From NCBI GenBank assembly GCA_033808805.1, contig JAPXMY010000003.1, forward strand, positions 1 to 64,000: a DNA stretch of 64,000 nt. The letters run 5' to 3'. Of this stretch, positions 1 to 8,724 are shown piece after piece (the stretch's first letter is position 1; each line of letters starts with the position of its first letter). The translations under genes and the position numbers were made by a program. Under the pieces are notes generated by a model, which saw nothing but the letters and a program-made list of their open reading frames with translations, was not told the origin of the DNA and ran no database searches. The DNA comes from UBA1783 sp033808805 (GTDB taxonomy: Bacteria > Bacillota_I > Bacilli_A > Erysipelotrichales > Erysipelotrichaceae).

Positions 1-443
1 AAAAACAAGTAAATAAGAAAAAGGTAGTATTAACATATGGTACATTTGATATTTTACATTATGGTCATATAAGATTGCTTAAAAGAGCTAAAGCATTAGG
101 AGATTATTTAATTGTTGCAATATCAACAGATGAATTTAATGACATTAAAGGAAAAAAAGCATATTATGATTACAAAACAAGAAAAGAAATGTTGGAAGCA
201 ATAAAATATGTAGATAAAGTTATACCGGAAAATGATTGGGAACAAAAAGTAAAAGATGTTTTGGATAATGATGTTGATATTGTCACAATGGGTGATGATT
301 GGACAAATAGTGCACGATTTGAATATTTAAGAGAATATTGTGATGTTGTTTATTTAAGTAGAACAGAAAATATATCAACAACAAGAATTAAATCAGATTT
401 AGAATTAACAAATGAGGAAGAAGCAAAAAAAAGTAAGATATGA
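1..443 (+). CDS. tagD: Glycerol-3-phosphate cytidylyltransferase, 5' partial
   Basis: Makes CDP-glycerol from CTP and glycerol 3-phosphate, the precursor for glycerol-phosphate teichoic acids; cytosolic. The gene enters from the left edge. The frame is open from base 3 and reads through GTFDILHYGHIRLLKRAK, the HxGH nucleotidyltransferase signature, so the internal TTG at 75 is not the real start. RTENISTTRIK near the C-terminus is the second conserved motif of the family. Only a few N-terminal residues should be missing. The stop overlaps the next gene by 4 bases (ATGA), so the three wall-polysaccharide genes form one operon. The stretch is much richer in A and T than ppdK downstream. The family assignment is secure; the exact polymer is inferred. 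Confidence 0.92.
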   Translation, partial: KQVNKKKVVLTYGTFDILHYGHIRLLKRAKALGDYLIVAISTDEFNDIKGKKAYYDYKTRKEMLEAIKYVDKVIPENDWEQKVKDVLDNDVDIVTMGDDWTNSARFEYLREYCDVVYLSRTENISTTRIKSDLELTNEEEAKKSKI

Positions 444-1240
444 TTAAATTTTTAAAAAATATAAAAAAGTATTATAAGTACGCTTTGTATCAAGCAAAAG
501 CTGAATTAAAAGCAGAAGTAGCAAATTCATATTTGAATTGGATATGGTGGATTTTAGATCCATTGTTTTTCATGATTATTTATTCATTTGTTGTTCAAGT
601 TGTATTTGGTAATAATCAAAAATATTTTCCAGTATTTGTATTTGCTGCACTAACTTGCTGGGATTTCTTCAATAGAATGATAAGCGGTGCTGTTAAATTG
701 GTAGTAAATAATCGAACAGTTATTACCAGGGTGTATATTCCAAAATATATATTGCTTTTATCTAAATCTTTTACATATTTGTTTAAATATTTTATATCAT
801 TTTCTTTACTGCTGATTTTAATGCTTTTTTTCAGAGTGCCTTTTAGCTGGTCTATATTATGGGCAATACCGATAACATTTGTTTTATATGTAGTATCGTT
901 TGGAATTGCCAGTATTTTAATGCATTTTGGTGTATATGTTGATGACTTAGCTAATTTTACTAATATTGTATTAAGATTTTTATTTTATTTATCCGGTATA
1001 TTTTATGACATTAAGTCAAGACTGGAATTGAAAAAAATTTGGGGATTAAAATTATCCTATGTTTTATTAAGATATAATCCAATTGCAAATATAATATACG
1101 AAATGCGAGTAGCGTTATTGGATGGTGGTACTCCAAGCATCAAGTGGTTAGTTGCTTGGTTTATAATGGGAATAATTTTGACAATAATAGGAGTGAATAC
1201 TATTCATGAATATGAAAACAGCTATGCCAAGGTTATATAA
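440..1240 (+). CDS. Teichoic acid/polysaccharide ABC exporter permease (TagG-like)
   Basis: Inner-membrane half of an ABC-2 type exporter that would carry lipid-linked teichoic acid or a similar polymer across the membrane. The 266-residue protein has a basic, amphipathic N-terminus, then WWILDPLFFMIIYSFVV, the hallmark first membrane segment of TagG/Wzm-type permeases, and about five further hydrophobic segments. It overlaps tagD by 4 bases and is followed by its ATPase, the usual tagD-tagG-tagH context. The polymer exported cannot be read from sequence; an O-antigen or capsule-like polymer is the alternative, but neighbouring tagD favours glycerol-phosphate teichoic acid. Confidence 0.85.
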   Translation: MIKFLKNIKKYYKYALYQAKAELKAEVANSYLNWIWWILDPLFFMIIYSFVVQVVFGNNQKYFPVFVFAALTCWDFFNRMISGAVKLVVNNRTVITRVYIPKYILLLSKSFTYLFKYFISFSLLLILMLFFRVPFSWSILWAIPITFVLYVVSFGIASILMHFGVYVDDLANFTNIVLRFLFYLSGIFYDIKSRLELKKIWGLKLSYVLLRYNPIANIIYEMRVALLDGGTPSIKWLVAWFIMGIILTIIGVNTIHEYENSYAKVI

Positions 1241-1277
1241 TGATAATTTTAAAGAAAAAGGAAATTTAATAAAAAAG

Positions 1278-2012
1278 ATGGAAAAAATTGCTATAACTAT
1301 AAAAAATCTAACAATTACATATAAAACAATAAAAAAGTTTTCTATTAAGAAAAATTTGTTAAAATTTAAGAAATCTAAATTAGATACTTTTACTGCTGTT
1401 GATGCTGTTAGCTATAAAGTTGAAACGGGCAAAATTATTGGCATAGTTGGAAAAAATGGTTCTGGTAAAAGCACACTATTAAGAGCCATTGCTGGTATAT
1501 TTTCACCAGATTCTGGAATAATAGATTTGCATGGTAATACAGTTTCATTATTAAGTATTGGTGTAGGCTTTCAAGGGAAATTAACTGGAATAGAAAACAT
1601 TTATTTAAATGGTCTTTTGTTAGGATTCACCGAAAATGAAATAAAAGAAAAAATGGATGATATTATTGAATTTGCCGATATTGGAGATTTTATTTATAAG
1701 CCCGTTCAAACATATTCAAGTGGCATGTATTCAAAATTAGCATTTGCTATAACTTCAACTTTAGAAACAGATATAATTTTAATTGATGAAGTATTAAGTG
1801 TAGGAGATGCTGAATTTCAAAGAAAAAGTTATGATAGAATGAAAGAATTAATAAGTGCTGAACATCGAACAGTGTTAATTGTTTCACATAGTGAAACAAC
1901 AATCAAAGATTTATGTGATGAAGTTATTTGGTTACACGATGGTAAGATCAAAGAGATAGGTCAACCGGGTGTAGTTATGGATAATTACTTAAAATTTATG
2001 GGGAGAAAATAA
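1278..2012 (+). CDS. Teichoic acid/polysaccharide ABC exporter ATPase (TagH-like)
   Basis: Cytoplasmic ATPase that powers the preceding permease. It has Walker A GKNGSGKST, the signature YSSGMYSKLAF and Walker B DIILIDEVLSVGD. The spacing and the VGDAEFQRK stretch are typical of the Wzt/TagH polysaccharide branch. An in-frame start exists at 1206 inside the permease gene, but ATG 1278 (MEKIAITIKNL) matches the family N-terminus and has AAAGGAA upstream, so it is preferred; the protein is then 244 residues. It lacks the long C-terminal extension of Bacillus TagH and ends soon after the nucleotide-binding domain. No convincing terminator follows. Confidence 0.85.
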   Translation: MEKIAITIKNLTITYKTIKKFSIKKNLLKFKKSKLDTFTAVDAVSYKVETGKIIGIVGKNGSGKSTLLRAIAGIFSPDSGIIDLHGNTVSLLSIGVGFQGKLTGIENIYLNGLLLGFTENEIKEKMDDIIEFADIGDFIYKPVQTYSSGMYSKLAFAITSTLETDIILIDEVLSVGDAEFQRKSYDRMKELISAEHRTVLIVSHSETTIKDLCDEVIWLHDGKIKEIGQPGVVMDNYLKFMGRK

Positions 2013-2465
2013 AGATATCAATCTTTCATGTTGTTGACTGAGAAAAGGAAAAATCACTTAAGTATTTTTTAAGGCAATACAGGCATGGTTTTTCTGATCG
2101 CATCAGTTTTTTCAATTTTAAATAAACATTTTTCTATGCTGAAATCGGTTTAAAAACTTTTAATATTTATATGCTCATATCCAAAACAGTTCAATCAATA
2201 GGTAATATTAGTGTTGATTAGTAGTTAATTAAATCATGTCTTAAAAATAAAAATAAAGAAAACTTGATAAAAAGATAACGAGATGAATAGGAAAAGATGA
2301 GTGAAGTAGACAATCTCATGCTAATTGCAAAAAATCGAAAAAAAATTGGTGATGTTATTTGACGATATCGAGACAAATAATTTAAGAACATAGAGATAAA
2401 TTATAGTAATTTATAGTTAAAAATGATATAATAATCAAAGTGTATAAAAGGGAGGAAAATAATGA
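2013..2465. other. Gene-free region between the wall-polysaccharide operon and ppdK
   Basis: About 450 bases without a supported gene. The + strand frame from 2042 stays open apart from one internal stop to about 2217 and reads protein-like text (LKYFLRQYRHGFSDRISFF), which could be the relic of a decayed gene, but I recognise no family. A 21-codon frame begins at ATG 2297 after AGGAAAAG. The right end holds the ppdK promoter. No RNA gene seen. Confidence 0.4.
2424..2455 (+). promoter_or_regulatory. ppdK extended -10 promoter and ribosome binding site
   Basis: TATAAT at 2427-2432 is preceded by TGA, giving an extended -10; no good -35 is seen. GGGAGG at 2450-2455 is the ribosome binding site. 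It decides the start: ATG 2462 would stop after two codons, whereas ATG 2466 opens the long frame at a spacing of 10. Confidence 0.6.
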
Positions 2466-5096
2466 ATGAGTAATAAATACGTTTACTTATTTGAAGAAGG
2501 CAATGCAGGTATGAAAAACATCCTGGGCGGTAAAGGTGCAAACTTAGCAGAAATGATTAATTTAGGTTTACCAGTGCCAGGTGGTTTTACAATTACCACA
2601 GATGCATGTAATCGTTATTATGCTGATGGAGAAGTTGTTGCCAAAGAAGTTCAGGAAGAAATTTTAGTTAATTTAGCGAAACTAGAAGAAAAGACAGGTA
2701 AAAAATTAGGTGGGAAAGAAAATCCGCTTTTAGTATCAGTTAGATCAGGTTCTAGAGCATCTATGCCTGGGATGATGGATACAATTTTAAACTTGGGGAT
2801 GAATGATGAAGTTGTTGAAACAATAGCAGCTAGAACAGAAAACCCAAGATTTGCTTATGACTCATATCGTAGATTTATCCAAATGTTTGGAGATGTAGTT
2901 ATGGGTGTAAGTAAAAAAACATTTGAAACTATCATTGATGAAATGAAAGAAGCAAAAGGTGTAACACTTGACACTGAGTTATGTGCAAACGATATGAAGG
3001 AAATGGTTGCCAAGTTTAAGGCTTACTATAAAAAATCAGTTGGTGAAGATTTCCCTCAAGATCCAAAAGTTCAGCTGATGAAGTCAGTAATTGCGGTATT
3101 CCGCTCTTGGAATAACGATAGAGCTATTTACTATCGTAGAATGAATGATATTCCTTCTGACTGGGGAACTGCGGTAAATGTCCAAATGATGGTATTTGGT
3201 AATATGGGTGATGATTGTGGTACTGGTGTTGCCTTTACTAGAAACCCAGCTACTGGTGAAAATAAATTGTTTGGTGAATTCTTAATCAATGCTCAGGGTG
3301 AGGATGTTGTTGCTGGTGTAAGAACACCTCAGACAATTGAACATCTAAACGATATTATGCCTGAAGTGTATGAAGAATTCGTTGGATACTGTGAAAAACT
3401 GGAAAAACATTACAAAGATATGCAGGATATGGAATTTACTATTGAAGAGTCAAAATTATACATTCTGCAAACTCGTAATGGTAAAAGAACAGCTGCAGCG
3501 GCTCTAAAGATTGCTTGCGATTTATATGATGAAGGTATGATTACCAAAGAAGAGGCAATGTTAAAAGTTGAACCTCAGCAATTAGATACTTTACTGCATC
3601 CACAGTTTGATCCAAAAGCTTTAAAGGAAGCTAAGCTTATTGGTAGTGCTTTAGCTGCATCTCCTGGTGCTGGCTATGGTCAGGCTGTATTTACAGCTGC
3701 TGATGCTGTTGAATGGAAAAAACAGGGTAAAAAAGTAATTTTAGTCAGACTGGAAACTTCTCCGGAAGATATTGAAGGTATGGCATCTTCACAGGGTGTA
3801 TTAACCGTTCGTGGTGGTATGACTTCTCATGCTGCAGTAGTAGCTAGAGGAATGGGCATCTGCTGTGTGTCTGGCTGTGAAGAAATTGTTATTAAAAACA
3901 AAGAATTCACTATTGGTTCAGAAACATATAAAGAAGGTGACTGGATTTCATTAGATGGTTCTACCGGTAATATCTATGCTGGAAAAATTACTACAATTCC
4001 TGCTTCAATTTCGGGTGATTTTGAAAGATTCATGGGCTGGGCAGATGAAATCAGAGATATGAAAGTAAGAACAAATGCCGACACACCAAAGGATGCTGCT
4101 CAAGCTATAGAATTCGGTGCAGAAGGTATCGGGTTAGTTAGAACAGAGCATATGTTCTTTGAGGCTACCAAATTAAAGGCAATCAGAGAAATGATTCTTT
4201 CTACTACTTCTGAACAAAGAAAAGCTGCTTTAGAAAAGGTTTTACCTCTACAGCAGGAAGACTTTGAAGGAATTTATGAAGCGATGCAAGGTTATCCGGT
4301 AACTATCCGTTATCTGGACCCACCTCTACATGAGTTCTTACCAACAGAAGAAGAAGATATTGTTGCTCTTGCAAAGGAAATGAATATCACTGTTGCTAAA
4401 TTAAAAGAAGTAATTACTTCATTACATGAGTTCAACCCAATGATGGGACACAGAGGCTGTCGTTTAGCTGTCACTTATCCAGAAATTGCAGAAATGCAAA
4501 CTATGGCTGTAATCAAGGCGGCTATCGCGGTTCAAAAAAGACATCCAGAATGGAAATTATTGCCTGAAATTATGATTCCATTAGTTGGTGATGTTAAAGA
4601 ATTGAAATATGTTAAGGATGTAGTAGTAAAAACTGCTGATGCTCTTATCGCTGAAGAAAAAGTTAATCTAGATTACCAGGTTGGTACAATGATTGAAATT
4701 CCACGTGCAGCATTATTGGCAGATGAAATTGCTACCGAAGCAGATTTCTTCTCATTTGGAACAAACGATTTGACTCAAATGGGCTTTGGTTTCTCAAGAG
4801 ACGATGCTGCCAAGTTCTTGAATTCATATTATGATGCTAGAATATTTGATCAGGATCCATTTGCTAAATTAGACCAAAAAGGTATTGGTATGTTAGTGGA
4901 AATGGCTGTTGAAAAAGGTAAGAGTGTCAAACCAAATCTTAAATTAGGTATTTGTGGAGAACATGGTGGTGAACCTTCTTCTGTTGAATTCTGTCACAGA
5001 GTTGGCTTGTCATATGTATCATGCTCGCCATTTAGAGTACCTCTAGCAAGACTTGCTGCTGCCCAGGCTGCTGTTAAGTATCCTAGAAAAAAATAG
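2466..5096 (+). CDS. ppdK: Pyruvate, phosphate dikinase
   Basis: Interconverts pyruvate + ATP + Pi and phosphoenolpyruvate + AMP + PPi. In anaerobic fermenters it usually runs towards pyruvate in glycolysis or serves PEP formation. At 876 residues it is of normal length. It has the N-terminal ATP-grasp domain (GGKGANLAEM near the start), the phosphohistidine swivelling domain with GGMTSHAAVVARGMG around residue 450, and the C-terminal TIM barrel with GLVRTEHMFF and the catalytic-cysteine stretch GICGEHGGEP. It is a single-gene unit with its own promoter and terminator. Codon use is richer in G and C than in the upstream wall genes, consistent with high expression. Confidence 0.97.
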   Translation: MSNKYVYLFEEGNAGMKNILGGKGANLAEMINLGLPVPGGFTITTDACNRYYADGEVVAKEVQEEILVNLAKLEEKTGKKLGGKENPLLVSVRSGSRASMPGMMDTILNLGMNDEVVETIAARTENPRFAYDSYRRFIQMFGDVVMGVSKKTFETIIDEMKEAKGVTLDTELCANDMKEMVAKFKAYYKKSVGEDFPQDPKVQLMKSVIAVFRSWNNDRAIYYRRMNDIPSDWGTAVNVQMMVFGNMGDDCGTGVAFTRNPATGENKLFGEFLINAQGEDVVAGVRTPQTIEHLNDIMPEVYEEFVGYCEKLEKHYKDMQDMEFTIEESKLYILQTRNGKRTAAAALKIACDLYDEGMITKEEAMLKVEPQQLDTLLHPQFDPKALKEAKLIGSALAASPGAGYGQAVFTAADAVEWKKQGKKVILVRLETSPEDIEGMASSQGVLTVRGGMTSHAAVVARGMGICCVSGCEEIVIKNKEFTIGSETYKEGDWISLDGSTGNIYAGKITTIPASISGDFERFMGWADEIRDMKVRTNADTPKDAAQAIEFGAEGIGLVRTEHMFFEATKLKAIREMILSTTSEQRKAALEKVLPLQQEDFEGIYEAMQGYPVTIRYLDPPLHEFLPTEEEDIVALAKEMNITVAKLKEVITSLHEFNPMMGHRGCRLAVTYPEIAEMQTMAVIKAAIAVQKRHPEWKLLPEIMIPLVGDVKELKYVKDVVVKTADALIAEEKVNLDYQVGTMIEIPRAALLADEIATEADFFSFGTNDLTQMGFGFSRDDAAKFLNSYYDARIFDQDPFAKLDQKGIGMLVEMAVEKGKSVKPNLKLGICGEHGGEPSSVEFCHRVGLSYVSCSPFRVPLARLAAAQAAVKYPRKK

Positions 5097-5105
5097 TTTA
5101 TAAAT

Positions 5106-5136
5106 GAGGGTTAATTAATAGTTAACTCTCTTTTTT
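5106..5136 (+). terminator. Terminator after ppdK
   Basis: Stem GAGGGTTAA (5106-5114) against TTAACTCTC (5122-5130), with one G-T wobble, followed by TTTTTT at 5131. Confidence 0.8.
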
Positions 5137-5161
5137 AATAAAAGATAATTTATCGGAAAAG

Positions 5162-5194
5162 AAAAGGGATGACTCATTAAAATCATTCCTTTTT
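5162..5194 (-). terminator. Terminator of tmcAL (possibly bidirectional)
   Basis: AAAAGGGATGA at 5163-5173 pairs with TCATTCCTTTT at 5183-5193. On the minus strand the stem begins in the tmcAL stop codon and ends in a T-rich stretch. It also sits downstream of ppdK and could back up its terminator. Confidence 0.7.
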
Positions 5195-6301
5195 ATAATT
5201 TAGTCCAGATATTTCGCTTCTGGTTAGATATTTTTTCATATCTTCATTCATGTTGATGCTGTAGGCGATGGCTGCCTTAAACTCGACATCTCGATATTGT
5301 TTAATATTGGCGGTAAAATGATTGGCTATCTTTACTTCCTTTTTTTGCAAAAGTTTTAAGTATTCCTGTCCTTTCTGTGAAAATGCCAATGGTCTAAGAG
5401 TATCATATTCAACTATTTCTTTCATCTCTTTTTTTGTATTGTGAACTAACAAATGGCATAGTGTTCTTTGAATTCGGCTTCTGGTATATCTTCTGGTGAC
5501 AGCTGAATTGATAAATTGGTCAAAGTTATAACACTTATAAGCACATTTATTTAAATGGTTTTCAATTCCTTCATCCATCAAAAAGATTTCCTGAAGCTGC
5601 TTTTTAGGAGTTGTCAAAAGAATATTTCTAATATAGCCATAGTATTCATCCCAGCAAGGTGAAGGGTAATTGTCTAAATTTTTCATTGGAGTATAACTGG
5701 CAACATCTTTGTTTTCTCTTAAAGCTTTTCTGATGGCTTTAGCACTTGGCAGGTTTTCATTTAATTCATCATTATGATAGTTTGATGTTCTGAGAATCGA
5801 AATTGGCTCTATCTCTGGATAATTTTGTAAAGCTCTCAAATAAGAAATCGCCAGGATATCATTAGGACCGTAACTGTCAGCGAAAAAACCATAGGTTGCA
5901 GGATAGGAGTAGCCTTTTTTCATTGTTTCCTTAAAATTATCGATATTAAAACTCATAGCCGCAATATCTTTCAATTCTTCCAGATTGTTAGTTTCTGAGC
6001 CGAAAACTACATAATCACATTCAGCTCTGGCTAAAATATCAATAGCATTTTTGCCAAACTGGGTGGCACTTTGAACAGTAAAGACAAAAGGTAATTCTAA
6101 AACAATATCAACCCCGACTTCAATGGCAGCCTGTGCACGAATCCACTTATCAACCAAGGCGAATTCGCCACGCTGAACAAAGTTACCGCTCATCACAGCG
6201 ATAACGATTTCCGCATCTGTCAACTGTCTGGCTTTTTGTAAATGATACAAGTGACCGTTATGTAACGGATTGTATTCTACGATAAGTCCACATACTTTCA
6301 T
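5183..6301 (-). CDS. tmcAL: tRNA(Met) cytidine acetate ligase (TmcAL, YlbM family)
   Basis: Activates acetate with ATP and acetylates C34 of elongator tRNA-Met (ac4C), which helps keep AUG decoding accurate. The N-terminus MKVCGLIVEYNPLHNGH carries the HxGH nucleotidyltransferase motif (H14, H17). MSGNFVQRGEFALVDKW and VFGSETNN follow, all diagnostic of the YlbM/TmcAL family. It has 372 residues, somewhat shorter than Bacillus YlbM. In Bacillus ylbM lies beside the DUF177-rpmF pair; here only the alpha/beta hydrolase separates them, and tmcAL is divergent. The start ATG at 6301 gives the conserved N-terminus. Confidence 0.9.
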   Translation of the reverse strand: MKVCGLIVEYNPLHNGHLYHLQKARQLTDAEIVIAVMSGNFVQRGEFALVDKWIRAQAAIEVGVDIVLELPFVFTVQSATQFGKNAIDILARAECDYVVFGSETNNLEELKDIAAMSFNIDNFKETMKKGYSYPATYGFFADSYGPNDILAISYLRALQNYPEIEPISILRTSNYHNDELNENLPSAKAIRKALRENKDVASYTPMKNLDNYPSPCWDEYYGYIRNILLTTPKKQLQEIFLMDEGIENHLNKCAYKCYNFDQFINSAVTRRYTRSRIQRTLCHLLVHNTKKEMKEIVEYDTLRPLAFSQKGQEYLKLLQKKEVKIANHFTANIKQYRDVEFKAAIAYSINMNEDMKKYLTRSEISGLNYKKE

Positions 6302-6406
6302 AATTGCACACCTTACATTTTCTATCTTTTTATATTATAATATATAGTGTTTTAAATAATATGTAAAATTTATAAAAAGAGAATAATTCATTAAGAGGTG
6401 TTATAA

Positions 6407-7348
6407 ATGATAAAGAAAGAGAAAGTGACATTAAAAAGTCAGAGTGATGATCTAATGTTATCTGCTAACGTATATATCTGTGAAAACCCAAAGGCTATTG
6501 TTCAAATTATTCATGGCATGGCTGAACACAAGGAAAGATACGAACAGCTGGCTAACGTTTTGGCTACCTTTGGCTGCATTACGGTTGTGGTAGATAATAG
6601 AGGACATGGAGAAAGTGTCAGTGAATCTGTTCCTCTGGGTTATTTTGCCGATAAAAATGGTTGGCTGATCAATTTGCAGGATATTCATATGTTTTCTTTA
6701 GATATCAGAGAAAAGTATCGTCATCTGCCATTTTTCATTTTAGGGCATTCAATGGGTGCTTTAATCGGACACTCATATTTAAAAAGATATGAAGATATTA
6801 TTGATGGGGCAATCTTCTCTGGGATGCCTGCCTATAACAATAAAGCGGCTCTGGCTAAGATGCTGGCTAGTATGATGAAACCAAAATCGGTATCAAAACT
6901 ATTGGCTGATGCCAGTGACTACAATAAGTTTATTGCTAAACCAAATACCAGGTATGACTGGTTGAGCTATAATTCTGATAATGTAGATGCTTATATTTCT
7001 GATCCATTATGTGGGTTTCCTTTTACAAATAGGGGCTTCTATGACCTGTTAGATGGCATGCAGGATGTCTACACCAGAAGTGACTGGAGAGTATTGAAAA
7101 ATCAGATGCCGATATTGTTTGTTGTAGGTGAAGATGATGTCTGTGCTGATGTGGGAACAGGATTCAAAAATGCTTTAAATCATCTATCAAAAGTTGGTTA
7201 CAGCAAAATTGAAGCCAATATCTATCAGAATATGCGTCATGAGATTTTTAATGAAAAGGAAAAGAAAATTGTCTATAAGGATATACTTACCTGGTTAAGT
7301 AAGCAGCTGGCAGCTATAAAAGAAAAAAATCAACTAATTGTTGACTAA
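6407..7348 (+). CDS. Alpha/beta hydrolase, monoacylglycerol lipase/lysophospholipase type
   Basis: A cytosolic serine hydrolase of the Hydrolase_4 group, which cleaves acyl esters such as lysophospholipids or monoacylglycerols; the true substrate is unknown. The 313-residue protein has IIHGMAEHKERY (oxyanion region), VVDNRGHGES, and the nucleophile elbow FILGHSMGAL with Ser115. An acid in VVGEDDVCAD and a His in NMRHEIFNE complete the triad. The start ATG 6407 has AGAGGTG upstream. The gene reads away from tmcAL, with a shared AT-rich promoter region in the 105 bases between them. Confidence 0.85.
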   Translation: MIKKEKVTLKSQSDDLMLSANVYICENPKAIVQIIHGMAEHKERYEQLANVLATFGCITVVVDNRGHGESVSESVPLGYFADKNGWLINLQDIHMFSLDIREKYRHLPFFILGHSMGALIGHSYLKRYEDIIDGAIFSGMPAYNNKAALAKMLASMMKPKSVSKLLADASDYNKFIAKPNTRYDWLSYNSDNVDAYISDPLCGFPFTNRGFYDLLDGMQDVYTRSDWRVLKNQMPILFVVGEDDVCADVGTGFKNALNHLSKVGYSKIEANIYQNMRHEIFNEKEKKIVYKDILTWLSKQLAAIKEKNQLIVD

Positions 7349-7395
7349 GTCAAGATATTGTTATATGATTATAAGGCTGTACAAGGAGGTTGACT

Positions 7396-7911
7396 ATGAA
7401 ATATTCACGTACTGATTTGTTACAGTTGAAGGATTATCATCTGGTAATTGATGAAGATATTATTTTTACAGATGAAATATCAAAGCAGTTTCCTAGAATC
7501 AGGAAAATCAATGATATGAATGTAAAAGCTGATGGCATTTATAATCCAGGAAGTCAACAACTGGCAGTTCATCTGGAGTTAAGAGGTTCTGTAATAGTGG
7601 GTTGTGATATCACTTTTGAAGATGTCGTAGTTCCAATTGAAACAGAAGCTGATGAAATCTTTACCTTCGATAAAAAGGAAGAAGATATTAACATCTTAAA
7701 AGCTGATGGAGAAATTATAGAGTTGTTGCCAACTGTATTGCAGTTAATCTTAATTGAAATACCAATTAAAGTCGTAAAAAGTGGCAAGATAGATTATCCA
7801 AAAGGCGACGGCTGGGAAGTGATAAGTGAAGACACTTACCTGAAACAGAAGAAAAAAAGAGTTGATCCAAGACTCGCAAAACTAAAAGAATATATACCGC
7901 AGGATGAATAG
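7396..7911 (+). CDS. DUF177 (YceD-family) protein
   Basis: YceD/DUF177 proteins are encoded directly before rpmF in most bacteria and are linked to 23S rRNA or large-subunit assembly; the precise role is unclear. The 171-residue sequence contains the family pattern of a central beta region (LELRGSVIVGCDITFEDVVV) and the tail KKKRVDPRLAKLKEYI, which matches the usual DPRWA.L..L ending. A TTG at 7390 could extend the frame, but AAGGAGG at 7383-7389 places ATG 7396 at ideal spacing. Only 12 bases separate it from rpmF, so the two are co-transcribed. Confidence 0.85.
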   Translation: MKYSRTDLLQLKDYHLVIDEDIIFTDEISKQFPRIRKINDMNVKADGIYNPGSQQLAVHLELRGSVIVGCDITFEDVVVPIETEADEIFTFDKKEEDINILKADGEIIELLPTVLQLILIEIPIKVVKSGKIDYPKGDGWEVISEDTYLKQKKKRVDPRLAKLKEYIPQDE

Positions 7912-7923
7912 GAGGGAAGAACA

Positions 7924-8070
7924 ATGGCAGTTCAACAAAGAAGAGTATCAAAAACAAGAAAAAATAAACGTAGAACACACTACAAGTTAGTTGCTCCTAC
8001 ATTGGTTAAGTGTCCAAATTGTGGAGAATACAAAAGACCACATTACCAATGTGAATGCGGACAAAAATAG
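7924..8070 (+). CDS. rpmF: 50S ribosomal protein L32
   Basis: A 48-residue large-subunit protein. It begins MAVQQRRVSKTRKNKRRTH, as L32 does, and ends with a zinc ribbon: CPNC near residue 30 and CECG near residue 43. This is the four-cysteine (zinc-binding) form of L32. A ribosome binding site GGAGGGA precedes the ATG. The gene follows the DUF177 gene at 12 bases and is closed by a strong terminator. Confidence 0.97.
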   Translation: MAVQQRRVSKTRKNKRRTHYKLVAPTLVKCPNCGEYKRPHYQCECGQK

Positions 8071-8086
8071 TGATTTTCAGATTTAG

Positions 8087-8113
8087 ACAGTAGAGTAATC
8101 TACTGTTTTTTTT
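8087..8113 (+). terminator. Terminator after rpmF
   Basis: Perfect 8-bp stem ACAGTAGA/TCTACTGT with loop GTAA, followed by eight T (8106-8113). Confidence 0.93.
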
Positions 8114-8228
8114 AAGTTTTTAGAAGATTGAATTGTTTAAAAAATCTAATATTTTGAATCAGTAAAACCAATAAATCAATTGAAAAAATGACAAATAAAT
8201 AAAATTTGTCTTTTTTTTATTTTTTCTA

Positions 8229-8257
8229 TTGCAAAAGTAGAACTTAACATCTATAAT
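8229..8257 (+). promoter_or_regulatory. mraZ operon promoter
   Basis: TTGCAA (8229-8234), 17-base spacer, TATAAT (8252-8257). A vegetative sigma-A type promoter about 50 bases before the mraZ start. Confidence 0.75.
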
Positions 8258-8300
8258 TAGGGTGAAATAACCCCATACTTTGGGGAATTAGGGGGAATTT
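8258..8300 (+). promoter_or_regulatory. Candidate MraZ operator repeats
   Basis: Just downstream of the -10 lie TAGGGTGAAAT (8258), TGGGGAATTA (8281) and GGGGGAATTT (8291). The last two are direct repeats with a 10-base period. MraZ is known to bind short G-rich direct repeats at its own promoter, so this is the expected autoregulatory site. Assignment by position and pattern. Confidence 0.5.
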
Positions 8301-8304
8301 ATCG

Positions 8305-8724
8305 ATGTTTTCAGGTCAATATCTGCATAACTTGGATGGAAAAGGAAGAATCGCTGTTCCAGCGAAGTTTCGTAATGAGTTGGGCGATGTTGCAGTAGTT
8401 ACCAGACATGCTGATGACTGTTTGGCGATATATTCTGAAAAAACATGGGACATCGAAGAAAAAAGACTCTATGCAATGGATAGGAATAAAAAGAATGTCA
8501 GAAAGTATATTGACTTCAGATTATCTGTTCTATATAAGCTGAATTTTGATTCTCAAGGAAGAATTTATCTTCCCCAAGATTTGATTGAAGCTGGCAAGCT
8601 GGAAAAAGAATGTGTATTTACCGGGGCTTTAGATGAAATCAAACTATGGAGTAAAGATGCTTGGGATAAGAGAGTCCAGGATATGGAAGATGTTGATATG
8701 GCTGATTTGCTTGAGGAACTGTAA
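8305..8724 (+). CDS. mraZ: Transcriptional regulator MraZ
   Basis: A DNA-binding regulator of the division and cell-wall cluster, forming ring oligomers of AbrB-like folds. The 139-residue protein starts MFSGQYLHNLDGKGRIAVPAKF and has the second half-repeat FDSQGRIYLPQDL, the two DxxGR motifs typical of MraZ. TAGGGGGA upstream serves as the ribosome binding site for ATG 8305. It is the first gene of the cluster and its stop overlaps the rsmH start (TAATG). Autorepression is likely, given the G-rich repeats next to the promoter. Confidence 0.96.
   Translation: MFSGQYLHNLDGKGRIAVPAKFRNELGDVAVVTRHADDCLAIYSEKTWDIEEKRLYAMDRNKKNVRKYIDFRLSVLYKLNFDSQGRIYLPQDLIEAGKLEKECVFTGALDEIKLWSKDAWDKRVQDMEDVDMADLLEEL

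Noticed and set aside
7766..7978. Minus-strand frame over the end of the DUF177 gene and rpmF
   Set aside because: Shadow; the + strand holds the DUF177 C-terminus and the clear 48-residue L32 gene.
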